Assembly (NCBI GenBank): GCA_944392315.1 | Contig: CALXWH010000001.1 | Location: 128,703 to 167,360, forward strand | Length of the DNA: 38,658 nt | Direction: 5' to 3' | DNA from: an uncultured Alphaproteobacteria bacterium | GTDB lineage: Bacteria; Pseudomonadota; Alphaproteobacteria; RF32; CAG-239 | Shown here: positions 1 to 8,376 of the stretch, one piece after another | Position numbering within the stretch: position 1 is the first letter of the stretch | Layout of the letters: each line of letters starts with the position of its first letter | The notes under the pieces: generated by a model | Told to the model about the DNA's origin: nothing | Databases searched by the model: none | The model's input: the letters and a program-made list of their open reading frames with translations, nothing else | Program-made: the position numbers and the translations under genes

Positions 1-627
1 TCCGGTTCCCGGAGGCATATCAATCACCATAACGTCAATATTTCCCCAAGATGTTTGTGTCAGAAGTTGCTCAATAGCTCCGCATGCTTTTGCGCCGCGC
101 CATATTAAAGCCGTGTCATCCGCAATCATACTTCCTATGGACATGGATTCAATGCCGCATTCTTTAAACGGCTGAAAGGTCACCCCATCATATGAGCTTG
201 GCGGCATCTTGTTATATCCTAACATCATCGGTATGGATGGCCCATAGATATCTGCATCAAATATGGCAACATTTAGATTTAGGTTTGAGAGCGCCAATGC
301 TAAATTTACCGCCGTGGTTGATTTACCAACACCACCCTTACCTGATGCAACGGCGATAATATGTTTTACCCCCTTAATTTGCCATTTATCATCTTGCACC
401 GCATCATCTTGATGATTTTGCACAAAGACGATGCTCACTTTTTTGCCTGGGTTAATTTGTTCCAAGTCTCTTTTCAAATTTTCTGCTGACTTATTATTTT
501 CAGGTTCATGAATAGTCACGATTAAACGATTTCCCAACTCTTTAATCACGACATTTTCGGGATGAAAATATCTTTTTACCAAGGATATGTTATCTAACTC
601 TAATGGTTCATTTTCTCTTTCTGACAT
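1..627 (-). CDS. mrp: Mrp/ApbC-type Fe-S cluster carrier ATPase (3' part beyond window)
   Basis: An open frame starts at the ATG at 625-627 (minus strand) and runs off the window edge; 209 codons are visible. An AGGAAA ribosome site lies just upstream. The protein begins with a short N-terminal domain of about 85 residues that resembles the MIP18/DUF59-like region of Mrp. It is followed by a deviant Walker A loop GKGGVGKST at about residues 95-103, then DADIYGPSIP (switch I) and VIDMPPGTG at the cut end. These are hallmarks of the Mrp/NBP35 branch of the ParA/MinD P-loop family, which bind and transfer Fe-S clusters. The gene diverges from hflK. The metal-binding CxxC expected further along the protein lies outside the window, so carrier function cannot be confirmed here. 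Confidence 0.9.
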   Translation of the reverse strand, partial: MSERENEPLELDNISLVKRYFHPENVVIKELGNRLIVTIHEPENNKSAENLKRDLEQINPGKKVSIVFVQNHQDDAVQDDKWQIKGVKHIIAVASGKGGVGKSTTAVNLALALSNLNLNVAIFDADIYGPSIPMMLGYNKMPPSSYDGVTFQPFKECGIESMSIGSMIADDTALIWRGAKACGAIEQLLTQTSWGNIDVMVIDMPPGTG

Positions 628-737
628 TGGCTTTCCTAATGTGGATATTATTTTTTCAATGTTGTTTTTATACAAGCTTTATATTATTTTTCTAGTGAAA
701 AAGTGTTTTTTACGATATTTTTTAGAGGTTTTGATTG

Positions 738-1763
738 ATGACAGATAAATTAACCGCTTTGGATGTTAATCCATGGGATTCTACCGAAAGCAGCACCTCC
801 AAGCCAAGGGTTGTTGATTTTACGGCAAAAATTACAAAGATGCAGAATAACAAAGATAATTTTGATGGTATTTATAAACTTATTATCGGAATTATTCTCT
901 TTTTATGGCTTATTTCCGGCTTTTATCAAGTGCAACCCAGTGAGCAAGGCATTGTTTTGAGATTGGGTAAATATGTGGAAACAACTGATGCCGGCTTACA
1001 TTATCATCTCCCCTATCCTTTTGAAAAAGTTTTTATCGTTGATATCACCAAAGAACGAAGCATTAATTTAGGGGTTAATGAAAATTCATTTCGTGAGGCT
1101 TCTACCAATGCGCTCACAGAAAGTCATATGTTGACCGGTGATGAAAATATTGTTGATATCAATCTTACGGTCGTTTGGAATATTAAAGATGCAAAGGATT
1201 ATTTATTTAAAACGAGAACCCCTGATTCAACCGTTAAAGTTGCTGCACAATCTGTCTTAAGAGAAATTATCGGGCAATCTAAAATGGAAGATGTTATCAC
1301 CGGCGACAGAAACAAAATTGAAAATGACACCAAAAAGGAATTACAGACCTTATTGGATAATTTTAAAACAGGTGTGAATATCGTTCGTGTCAAACTCCAA
1401 AAAGCTGATCCTCCAAAGCAGGTAGTTGATGCCTTTAATGAAGTGCAAAGAGCTAAAACCGATGCGGAACGTTTTAAAAACGAGGCAGAAGCTTATGCTA
1501 ACGAGGTTTTACCTAAAGCAGAAGGTGAAGCTATTAAAAGAAGACAAGAAGCAGAAGCTTATCGTGAGGCTGTTATCAGCAAGGCGGAAGGTGAAGCACA
1601 AAGATTTACTTCTATTTACAATGCTTATAAAACCGGGAAAATTGTCACATCAAAACGACTTTATTTAGAAACGATGGAAGATGTTCTTAAAAAGTCTAAG
1701 AAAGTCATTATGGAACCAGGACAAAAGAGTTCTAACATGATGCCTATTTTACCGCTTAAGTAA
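738..1763 (+). CDS. hflK: HflK, SPFH-domain membrane protein, FtsH regulator subunit
   Basis: HflK and HflC form a periplasm-facing membrane complex that encloses and modulates the FtsH protease. The 341-residue protein has a cytoplasmic tail of about 45 residues, one membrane segment near residues 48-65 (LIIGIILFLWLISGF), then an SPFH/band-7 domain beginning VQPSEQGIVLRLGKY. A charged helical region rich in Glu, Ala and Lys follows, as usual in this family. An AGAGG site at 724-728 favours the ATG at 738 over the in-frame TTG at 735. The TAA stop overlaps an ATG, so the gene is packed against hflC. Identification rests on the domain plan and on the hflK-hflC-degP order known from many Alphaproteobacteria. 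Confidence 0.95.
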   Translation: MTDKLTALDVNPWDSTESSTSKPRVVDFTAKITKMQNNKDNFDGIYKLIIGIILFLWLISGFYQVQPSEQGIVLRLGKYVETTDAGLHYHLPYPFEKVFIVDITKERSINLGVNENSFREASTNALTESHMLTGDENIVDINLTVVWNIKDAKDYLFKTRTPDSTVKVAAQSVLREIIGQSKMEDVITGDRNKIENDTKKELQTLLDNFKTGVNIVRVKLQKADPPKQVVDAFNEVQRAKTDAERFKNEAEAYANEVLPKAEGEAIKRRQEAEAYREAVISKAEGEAQRFTSIYNAYKTGKIVTSKRLYLETMEDVLKKSKKVIMEPGQKSSNMMPILPLK

Positions 1764-1774
1764 TGGAGTTAAAG

Positions 1775-2635
1775 ATGAAAAAGAATTTACATGCTATTAT
1801 CATTGGTGCCGTTTTATTGGTATTTTTGGCATCACAATCTCTTTATATCGTGCAACAGCCAGCGCAAGCCATTGTCCTGCAATTTGGTGATCCGGTCAGA
1901 TTAGTGCAAGAGCCCGGGCTAAAAATCAAAATACCTTTTATTCAAAATGTTATTTTTTATGACAAGAGACTTCTTAACCTTGAACCTCCGGCACAAGAAG
2001 TTGTCTTGAAAGACAAAAAGCGTTTGGATGTTGATACTTTTTCGCGCTATAGAATCGTTGAACCGCTGACTTTCTATAAAACGGTTAGAAATGAATATCA
2101 GGCACAGAATCGTTTGCAGGAAATTGTTAACTCATCAGCTAGAAATGTCTTAGCAACGTTTACTCTTAAAGAACTTCTGTCTGAAAAGAGAACGGAAATT
2201 ATGAAACAAATCAGTGATGCCGTTAAAGCTGATGCCAGCCAAATCGGGGTTGATGTTATTGACGTGCGTATTCGTCGTGCTGATTTGCCGATTCAAGTTT
2301 CTCAGGCCATTAACGACCGTATGAAAACTGAACGTATCCGCGAAGCCAAAGGATATCGTGCCGACGGCGAAAAGACCGCCCAAGAAATTCGCGCCACTGC
2401 AGATAAAGAGGCTACAATCACTGTGGCTACGGCTGAAAAAGAAGCGCAACGTATTAAGGGTGAAGGCGATAAAAAAGCGACAGAAATTTGGAACATGGCC
2501 ACAAGTGTAGACCCTGAATTTTATGCTTTTTACCGCTCTTTAGAGGCCTATCGCAACTCCTTTGACGGGGAGACTTCTTTAGTTTTAGCTCCTGAAGGCG
2601 AATTCTTTAACTATTTTGGACAATCTTTGAAATAA
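1775..2635 (+). CDS. hflC: HflC, SPFH-domain partner of HflK
   Basis: This is the second SPFH-domain subunit of the HflKC complex. It has an N-terminal membrane anchor (AIIIGAVLLVFLASQSLYIV, about residues 5-25), the band-7 start QQPAQAIVLQFGDPV, and a long Ala/Glu/Lys-rich helix at roughly residues 185-245, where ATADKEATITVATAEKEAQ can be read. There are two possible starts: an ATG at 1763 that overlaps the hflK stop, and the ATG at 1775, which has a well-placed GGAG at 1765-1768. I chose 1775 on the ribosome site; the alternative adds four residues. The length (286-290 residues) is typical for HflC. It is cotranscribed with hflK and the protease gene 10 bases downstream. Confidence 0.94.
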   Translation: MKKNLHAIIIGAVLLVFLASQSLYIVQQPAQAIVLQFGDPVRLVQEPGLKIKIPFIQNVIFYDKRLLNLEPPAQEVVLKDKKRLDVDTFSRYRIVEPLTFYKTVRNEYQAQNRLQEIVNSSARNVLATFTLKELLSEKRTEIMKQISDAVKADASQIGVDVIDVRIRRADLPIQVSQAINDRMKTERIREAKGYRADGEKTAQEIRATADKEATITVATAEKEAQRIKGEGDKKATEIWNMATSVDPEFYAFYRSLEAYRNSFDGETSLVLAPEGEFFNYFGQSLK

Positions 2636-2645
2636 GAGGCTTAGT

Positions 2646-4004
2646 ATGCGCTTTTCTTTCTTTTTTGCTTGTTGTATGTGTTTTTCTGTTCAGGCGTTTG
2701 CTCTTGATTCATATGCTGATCTTGTTGATGAATTGATGCCGTCTGTTGTGAACATCTCAACAGAGAAAAAAGTTATTGATGCTAAAGAAGGTGGTATTGA
2801 TAATGTTATGGTTGATCCTGCATTGCAAGGAAGAGAAGCGCTCGGTTCCGGTTTTTTTATCCGTAATGACGGTTATATTTTAACCAATCAACACGTTATT
2901 GAAGGGGCTAAAAAAATTACGGTTGTTACAAACGATGATAAATCTTTTGATGCAACCATTGTCGGCGTAGATGCGCCAAGTGACTTGGCGGTGCTAAAAA
3001 TAAGTAATGCGACAGCAGACAAAGAACATCCTTTGGTGTTTAAGTCTGTAGTGTTCGGAGATGCAAACAAAGCACGAATCGGCGATAAAATCTTAGCTTT
3101 CGGAAACCCCTATGGTTTAGGAGTTAGCGTTTCTGCCGGTATCATCTCTGCGAAATCTCGTTCTATCGGATTAGGTGAGCAGCAATATTTGCAAACAGAT
3201 GCCGCAATTAACCGCGGAAACTCAGGTGGTCCGATGTTTAATTTGCAGGGAGAAGTTATTGGCGTGAATGCAGCCATTTTCACAATGCGCGGCGCCAGCG
3301 GAGTGGGCTTTTCTCTCCCTTCAAATATCGCTAATTGGATTTCTTCGCAAATTATTTCTAACGGGAAAGTTCGGCGCGGTTGGCTGGGGATGACTGTTGC
3401 TCACGGAATTGATAAGTACACAGATAAGTCAGGCTTTGTGATTACGGAAATCAACGAAGAATCTTCGGCTTATAAAGAAGGTTTGCGCGTTGGTGATATC
3501 ATTACTGAGTATAATGACAGACTGGCGACAAATATTTCTGATTTTTTGCATTTTACAGAAACCATGGAGCCAGGGCAAGCATTACGTTTGAAAACGTTGA
3601 GTTACGGAGAAGAAATCCGCAATGTGATACGTATTCAAGAAATGCCTGAACAAGAACTTAAAGATGTCACCAATAAAGCATTAAGCGAGAATCGCAAGTA
3701 TTCTCGTGAAGGTTTGGGTGAGGATGTCGTTTATATATCAGAATTAAAAATCGCTGTCAGAGAGGCCGAACCTCGGGGGTTAACGATTGTCAAGATTGAT
3801 TCTGATTCACCTCTTCGTGGTAAAGGAATTAGCGTTGGTGATATTATTTTAGAGGCAGATCGGGCCGAAATTTATTCCGCAGATAATTTATTGGATAATA
3901 TCCGATATGCCGTTTTTAGTGACTATCGCCCACTCTCGCTTCTCATTCAAGGGATTGATAACACCTTTTATTCCACTATAGAATTGGCAAAAGAAAATGA
4001 TTAG
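2646..4004 (+). CDS. degP: DegP/HtrA-type periplasmic serine protease
   Basis: The start gives a clear signal peptide (MRFSFFFACCMCFSVQAFA, cleavage before LDSYAD). The trypsin-like domain has the triad His83 (NQHVIEGA), Asp113 (SDLAVLK) and Ser193 (GNSGGP). Two PDZ regions follow: one around residues 255-335 (RRGWLGMTV, EGLRVGDIITEYNDR) and a more divergent one around 370-450 (GLTIVKIDSDSPL, GISVGDIILEADR). This is the plan of DegP/DegQ/MucD quality-control proteases, which degrade misfolded envelope proteins. The family often follows hflC in Alphaproteobacteria, so it may share envelope-stress duties with HflKC. The 3' end overlaps holC by 8 bases. DegP versus DegQ cannot be settled here. 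Confidence 0.93.
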   Translation: MRFSFFFACCMCFSVQAFALDSYADLVDELMPSVVNISTEKKVIDAKEGGIDNVMVDPALQGREALGSGFFIRNDGYILTNQHVIEGAKKITVVTNDDKSFDATIVGVDAPSDLAVLKISNATADKEHPLVFKSVVFGDANKARIGDKILAFGNPYGLGVSVSAGIISAKSRSIGLGEQQYLQTDAAINRGNSGGPMFNLQGEVIGVNAAIFTMRGASGVGFSLPSNIANWISSQIISNGKVRRGWLGMTVAHGIDKYTDKSGFVITEINEESSAYKEGLRVGDIITEYNDRLATNISDFLHFTETMEPGQALRLKTLSYGEEIRNVIRIQEMPEQELKDVTNKALSENRKYSREGLGEDVVYISELKIAVREAEPRGLTIVKIDSDSPLRGKGISVGDIILEADRAEIYSADNLLDNIRYAVFSDYRPLSLLIQGIDNTFYSTIELAKEND

Positions 4005-4452
4005 AGTTGATTTTTATCATTTGCAAAAAGCTCCTCTTGAGCACGTTTTACCTAAACTTTGTGAAAAAGCGTATGCCACGGGTAAACGCATCAAGATATT
4101 ACTCGGCAATGAGGAACGTGTTGAATTTATAAATTCTTTATTATGGACGTATGCGGAAGATTCTTTTTTGCCGCATGGGTCAAAAAAGGATGGCTTTGTT
4201 GAAAGTCAACCCATTTTCATTTCTACCAGTGAAGAAAATGAAAATCAGGCTCATCTGCTTATTCTTGCCGATGGCGCGACCCCTAGTTTGGATGTTCTTT
4301 CACAATATGAACGAATCTTAAATATTTTTGATGGAAACGATGAAAATGCTCTTAATCGGGCAAGAGCTTATTGGAAGGAAATCAAAACGCTTAACGGTGA
4401 GTTGCATTATTGGCAGCAAAATGAACGTGGTGCATTTGAGCAAAAAGTGTAA
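3997..4452 (+). CDS. holC: DNA polymerase III chi subunit
   Basis: The chi subunit links the clamp loader (through psi where present) to single-stranded DNA-binding protein at the replication fork. The 151-residue protein has the family features: an opening strand RVDFYHL, KLCEKAYATGKRIKILLG, and the motif LLWTYAEDSFLPHG at about residues 48-61. The late part contains LLILADGATPS and RARAYWKEIK. The start ATG overlaps the end of the protease gene by 8 bases, which suggests translational coupling. It is the last gene of the hflK operon; a 106-base gap with a promoter-like element follows. In other Alphaproteobacteria holC usually lies beside pepA, so the placement here is slightly unusual. Confidence 0.9.
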   Translation: MIRVDFYHLQKAPLEHVLPKLCEKAYATGKRIKILLGNEERVEFINSLLWTYAEDSFLPHGSKKDGFVESQPIFISTSEENENQAHLLILADGATPSLDVLSQYERILNIFDGNDENALNRARAYWKEIKTLNGELHYWQQNERGAFEQKV

Positions 4453-4496
4453 GTCTATCTTTGGTGTTCTTAATGAGGTATATTCGGAAATAAGGC

Positions 4497-4525
4497 TTGC
4501 ACAATTGTAATTTTTATGGCATTAT
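4497..4525 (+). promoter_or_regulatory. Candidate sigma-70-type promoter of the kdsD-lpt operon
   Basis: A -35-like TTGCAC at 4497-4502 and a -10-like CATTAT at 4520-4525 are separated by exactly 17 bases, in the gap between holC and kdsD. The element resembles the TTGCAT-17-TATAAG promoter in front of the tRNA-Asp gene in this window. Transcription would begin about 25 bases before the kdsD start codon. Confidence 0.45.
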
Positions 4526-4558
4526 TCGTCCAACGATATTTTTTTAGGGGAATAAATT

Positions 4559-5551
4559 ATGACTAATCTACAAACAGCAACTAACAGTCTTCAATATGAT
4601 GATTTAAAACACGCTGTTGAAACTATTGATCGTGAAATTGAAACACTCCAGATTTTGAAAAACAGCTTGGATAGTAATCTGTCCGTTGCTTTGGATTTGT
4701 TGCAAAACACCAAGGGACGCGTTATTGTTACAGGTATGGGGAAATCTGGTCACGTTGCGCGTAAAATGGCTGCTACTTTTGCTTCTACTGGTACTGTTTC
4801 CTTTTTTGTTCATCCGGCAGAAGCCAGTCACGGCGATTTGGGTATGATTTCCGATGATGATGTTATCATCGCTATTTCTTATAGCGGCGAATCTAAAGAA
4901 TTGTCTGATATCCTGGTTTATGCAAAGCGTCATAATATTCCGCTTATTGCCATTACAAGAAATCCGCAAAGTGCTTTGGGTAAAAATTCATCTCTTGTTT
5001 TGAAACTGCCTGATAACGGTGAGGCTTGTCCTTTGGGATTAGCACCAACTTCTTCTACCACCGCTACAATGGTTTTAGGCGATGTTTTGGCGGTTGATTT
5101 GATGGAGCGTCGCGGCTTTTCTGCTACAGATTTCCGTCAACGCCATCCGGGAGGAAAATTAGGAGCTATTCTCTGCAAAGTTTCTGATGTTATGCATAAA
5201 GGTGATGAAATGCCTCTGCTTAAAGAAGATGCTAATATGCAGGAAGCCTTGTTGGTTATGAGTGAAAAAATGTTAGGTTGCGTTGGTATTACAGATAATG
5301 AGGGTAATTTGACCGGTATTATTACCGATGGTGACTTAAGACGTTGGATGTCCCCGAATTTGATTACCGAAAAAGTTTCAAAAGTTATGACAAAGAACCC
5401 GAAGGTTATCAATCCGGATGCATTGATTGTTGATGCCGTTAATCTGATGAATAACACCGGACGCGGTATTACGAACCTCTTTGTCGTTCAAGATAAAAAG
5501 CCTGTTGGGGTTATCCATATTCATGATTGTTTGAAAGCCGGAGTTGCTTAA
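4559..5551 (+). CDS. kdsD: Arabinose-5-phosphate isomerase
   Basis: KdsD converts ribulose 5-phosphate to arabinose 5-phosphate, the first step toward Kdo, the inner sugar of LPS. The 330-residue protein has a SIS domain at about residues 40-175 (VIVTGMGKSGHVARKMAATF, HPAEASHGDLGM, IAISYSGESKEL, ITRNPQSALG). The linker DFRQRHPGGKLG is diagnostic of the KdsD/GutQ family. Two CBS domains fill roughly residues 205-330 (MQEALLVMSEKMLGCVGI, GIITDGDLRRW). The full domain set and length match active KdsD. An AGGGG site precedes the ATG. It starts a run of LPS genes (lptC-lptA fusion, lptB), so a role in Kdo supply rather than capsule is likely. Confidence 0.95.
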   Translation: MTNLQTATNSLQYDDLKHAVETIDREIETLQILKNSLDSNLSVALDLLQNTKGRVIVTGMGKSGHVARKMAATFASTGTVSFFVHPAEASHGDLGMISDDDVIIAISYSGESKELSDILVYAKRHNIPLIAITRNPQSALGKNSSLVLKLPDNGEACPLGLAPTSSTTATMVLGDVLAVDLMERRGFSATDFRQRHPGGKLGAILCKVSDVMHKGDEMPLLKEDANMQEALLVMSEKMLGCVGITDNEGNLTGIITDGDLRRWMSPNLITEKVSKVMTKNPKVINPDALIVDAVNLMNNTGRGITNLFVVQDKKPVGVIHIHDCLKAGVA

Positions 5552-5553
5552 GA

Positions 5554-6960
5554 GTGTTTGAGACTCAAAAAATAGACAGCTTTTTTAGCGGAGAAAAGAA
5601 TCTTCTTGATGAGGAAGAGAAAGTTTTTATCAGCAGACGAACTAAAATTGTTCGTTTCTTAAAGCTTTTTCTTCCTTGTCTGACTGCTTTATTGCTCGGT
5701 TTAGGTATCGCTTTGTTTGATTTTGATACCAATAATGATACGACGATTTCTCTTGCCGATGAGGAAAAAATTTATTTTGAAAAATTCCGTATGAAAAATA
5801 CAGTATTTGAAATTACGGAAAGAGATAATCAGCATAGTACCCTTCGTGCCGATATTGTTGAAGAAATTGAACCCGGTAAAAAGTTGTATAATTTGGTTAA
5901 TCCGGATGCTGAGACTTTAGATAAAGGAAAAATTATAACCCTTTCTGCCGAAACCGGTACTTACAATCAAAATAAACAACTTTTAGACCTCAAAAAGAAG
6001 GTTGTAGCCAATTATAACAAAGAAATGGAAGCGCATACCAATAGTGCTTCTTATAATTTTGCCAAAGAATATGGCTATGGCAATGAAAAGATTATAGGTC
6101 AAGGTGAGAGAGGTTCTTTTGAGGCGGATAAATTTACTTTTGATAAGAAGAAAGGAATCGGCACTCTTATTAAAAACGTTGTTATTAAAAGTCAAGATTT
6201 TGAACTAAAATCTCCAGAGAAAGCAACTCTTTTCCTCAACGATAGTAAATTTATTTCTACTCGTGCCACAGTCAAAAAAGGAAAAGATATTCTTAAAGGA
6301 GATACGGTTACGGCCTTTTTTAAGGATACGAAAAGTTTTGATATTGATAAAGCATATAGCAACGGACATACTGAAATCTATTCCGACGGGAAAAAAGCTT
6401 TTGCAGATAGAGGCGAGTATCAGGCGTCTACGGGGTTGGTTAAACTCTTTGATAATGTCAAAATTGTAGATACGAATGGGTATACCGCAACGGCCGACTT
6501 TGGTATCTACGACAGTGCAAAAAAATTGTTCACCTTACAAAAAAATGTTAAGGTTAAAGATAAAAACGGCTATACGGCTATTGCCGAAAACGGCATCTAT
6601 GATTTAAATAAAAAGACTTTCACTTTAGAAAAAAATGTGAAAATTGATAAAGGGACTAATGTTATCACAGCGCCTAAGGCTATTTATTTTCAGAATAAAG
6701 ATGAATTCAGATTTTATGATGATGTTAAAGTTACACAAGAAGATAATACGGCAACGGCAACCAGTGGTGTGTACTTTGTGAAAAAGAATATTGCCGAGCT
6801 TGAAGGAAATGTTGTTATTACTAAAAAAGGAAATATTGTCAGAGGAGACAAGGCTATTTCTGATTTTACAACCTCTAAAAGTCGGCTTATTGCTAAAAAC
6901 GGCGGAAGAATTTCCGGTAAGTTGATTGAAAGCACCTTAAAAGAGAAAAAGGATAAGTAG
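5554..6960 (+). CDS. LptC-LptA fusion, periplasmic LPS-transport bridge
   Basis: LptC (inner-membrane anchored) and LptA (soluble) normally form a chain of beta-jellyroll modules that carries LPS across the periplasm. Here one 468-residue frame seems to hold both. A short cytoplasmic tail and one membrane segment (about residues 33-52, FLKLFLPCLTALLLGLGIAL) are followed by an LptC-like region. About ten successive strand-turn-strand units of 28-30 residues then run to the end. They are clearest at about residues 285-440, with repeats such as NGYTATADFGIYDSAKKLF and NGYTAIAENGIYDLNKKTF. The last units (GVYFVKKNIAELEGNVVITK) look like the OstA/LptA domain. I chose GTG at 5554, two bases after the kdsD stop, with GGAG at 5540; an in-frame TTG at 5527 is less likely. 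A separate lptA elsewhere is not excluded. Confidence 0.8.
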   Translation: MFETQKIDSFFSGEKNLLDEEEKVFISRRTKIVRFLKLFLPCLTALLLGLGIALFDFDTNNDTTISLADEEKIYFEKFRMKNTVFEITERDNQHSTLRADIVEEIEPGKKLYNLVNPDAETLDKGKIITLSAETGTYNQNKQLLDLKKKVVANYNKEMEAHTNSASYNFAKEYGYGNEKIIGQGERGSFEADKFTFDKKKGIGTLIKNVVIKSQDFELKSPEKATLFLNDSKFISTRATVKKGKDILKGDTVTAFFKDTKSFDIDKAYSNGHTEIYSDGKKAFADRGEYQASTGLVKLFDNVKIVDTNGYTATADFGIYDSAKKLFTLQKNVKVKDKNGYTAIAENGIYDLNKKTFTLEKNVKIDKGTNVITAPKAIYFQNKDEFRFYDDVKVTQEDNTATATSGVYFVKKNIAELEGNVVITKKGNIVRGDKAISDFTTSKSRLIAKNGGRISGKLIESTLKEKKDK

Positions 6961-6961
6961 T

Positions 6962-7708
6962 ATGACTAAATATGCTGATACACAAAATTCTATTCTTGAA
7001 GTTTTTAATATCGGAAAAAGATATAAAAACAGAAGTGTTTTGCGTAATGTTTCCTTAAATGTCAAAAGAGGTGAAGCTGTTGGCTTGTTAGGGCCGAACG
7101 GTGCGGGTAAGACAACTTGCTTTTACTGTGTTACGGGATTGATTACACCGGATTATGGTGACGTGCATATTGATGGGCAGGATATTACGTATCTTCCTAT
7201 GTATAAGCGAGCACGTATGGGAATTGGTTATTTGCCGCAAGAAGCCTCAATCTTTCGTAACTTAAGCGTTGAGGATAACATCAAGGCAGTTTTAGAAATT
7301 GTGGTTGATGATAAAGAAAAGAGAGAGGTAATGTTGGAAGATCTCTTAAATGAATTTTCTATTGCGCATTTAAGAAAATCTCCGTCTATTGCTTTGTCAG
7401 GTGGTGAACGTCGTCGTCTTGAAATTGCTCGTGCACTTGCCGGACAACCTAATTATATCCTTTTGGACGAGCCGCTGGCCGGTATTGACCCAATTGCTGT
7501 CGGGGAAATTCGCGAATTAGTTTCTCAACTCAAGAATCGCGGCTTAGGGGTGCTTATTACAGACCATAATGTTCGTGAAACATTGGATATTATTGACAGA
7601 GCTTATATATTACACGGAGGTTCTGTTTTAATGGAAGGTACGCCTAGTGAAATTGTTGCCAGTGAGGAAGTGAGAAAAGTCTATCTCGGTGATAATTTTT
7701 CAATATAA
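6962..7708 (+). CDS. lptB: LPS export ABC ATPase LptB
   Basis: LptB is the cytoplasmic ATPase that powers extraction of LPS by LptFG and delivery to LptC/LptA. The 248-residue protein has Walker A GPNGAGKTT at about residues 43-51, Q-loop YLPQEAS, the signature SGGERRRLEIARAL, Walker B YILLDEPLAGIDP and the switch His in ITDHNVRETL. GIGYLPQEASIF and LAGIDP are characteristic of LptB within the branched-chain-type ABC ATPases. The start lies one base after the stop of the fused lptC-lptA gene. Position and sequence agree, so the assignment is firm. lptF and lptG are not in the window. Confidence 0.95.
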   Translation: MTKYADTQNSILEVFNIGKRYKNRSVLRNVSLNVKRGEAVGLLGPNGAGKTTCFYCVTGLITPDYGDVHIDGQDITYLPMYKRARMGIGYLPQEASIFRNLSVEDNIKAVLEIVVDDKEKREVMLEDLLNEFSIAHLRKSPSIALSGGERRRLEIARALAGQPNYILLDEPLAGIDPIAVGEIRELVSQLKNRGLGVLITDHNVRETLDIIDRAYILHGGSVLMEGTPSEIVASEEVRKVYLGDNFSI

Positions 7709-7723
7709 AATAGGCCTTTTTTA

Positions 7724-7753
7724 TTGACTTTTTGTTGTAAATCGGGATATGAT
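7724..7753 (+). promoter_or_regulatory. Candidate promoter of hpf-ptsN
   Basis: TTGACT at 7724-7729 and TATGAT at 7748-7753 are separated by 18 bases in the short gap between lptB and hpf. The start site would fall near 7760, giving a leader of about 30 bases. Separate control of hpf fits its usual stationary-phase role, which is family knowledge and not seen here. Confidence 0.5.
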
Positions 7754-7791
7754 TTGTTTAGAAAAATAATAAATGATTGAAGGGAAATGTT

Positions 7792-8358
7792 ATGAAAGTT
7801 ACATTGTCAGGAAAACAAGTTGATATTAGCGATAAATTGCGGAAACACGTTGAAGCAGGTGTTGAGGCTTCTGTTTCTAAATATTTCAGCGCTCCTATCA
7901 GCTGCTCTGTTGCTTTTTCTAAAGAAGGCGAAGATTTTGGTGCAGAAATTACAGTTCATCCTGCAAAAAATATTGTTTTGAAGGGTTCTGGTTCTGCTGC
8001 AGATCCTTATTCTGCTTTTGATAATGCTAATGAACATATTGCGACTCGTTTGCGCCGCCATAAAACTAAATTGAGCGGTCATAAAAGCAAAATCGGTTTG
8101 GCTGAATTAGCATACTCCGCTGTTTTGCCTTTGGTTGAGCAAGATGACGAAGTTGATGTTAATGAAGATGCTCCGTTGACCATTGCTGAAACAGATGCTA
8201 ATATTCCTGTATGTACCGTTAGTGAAGCTGTTATGTTGATGGATTTGAGTAATGAATGTGCTCAAATGTTTAGAAACAGCGCTAATAACCATATTAGTAT
8301 GGTATATCGTCGTAAAGACGGTAATATCGGTTGGGTTGAACCGAAAGCTGATAACTAA
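7792..8358 (+). CDS. hpf: Long-form ribosome hibernation promoting factor
   Basis: HPF binds the decoding and tRNA sites of resting 30S subunits; the long form also drives 100S dimers. The 188-residue protein has an N-terminal S30AE/RaiA domain (residues 1-100, MKVTLSGKQVDISDKLRKHV, ATRLRRHKTKL). A linker and a C-terminal dimerisation domain of about 60 residues follow (VSEAVMLMDLSNECAQMFRN, ISMVYRRKDGNIGWVEP). Both halves are present, so it is the long form, as usual in Alphaproteobacteria. The ATG at 7792 is preceded by AGGGAA at a good distance; the in-frame TTG at 7777 lies before that site and is rejected. It probably shares a transcript with ptsN. Confidence 0.93.
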   Translation: MKVTLSGKQVDISDKLRKHVEAGVEASVSKYFSAPISCSVAFSKEGEDFGAEITVHPAKNIVLKGSGSAADPYSAFDNANEHIATRLRRHKTKLSGHKSKIGLAELAYSAVLPLVEQDDEVDVNEDAPLTIAETDANIPVCTVSEAVMLMDLSNECAQMFRNSANNHISMVYRRKDGNIGWVEPKADN

Positions 8359-8376
8359 TTTTTGAGGAATAAGCTA

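Noticed and set aside
5983..6195. Antisense frames inside the lptC-lptA fusion, kdsD and other genes
   Set aside because: Short frames opposite long conserved genes, with no ribosome site and low-complexity translations.
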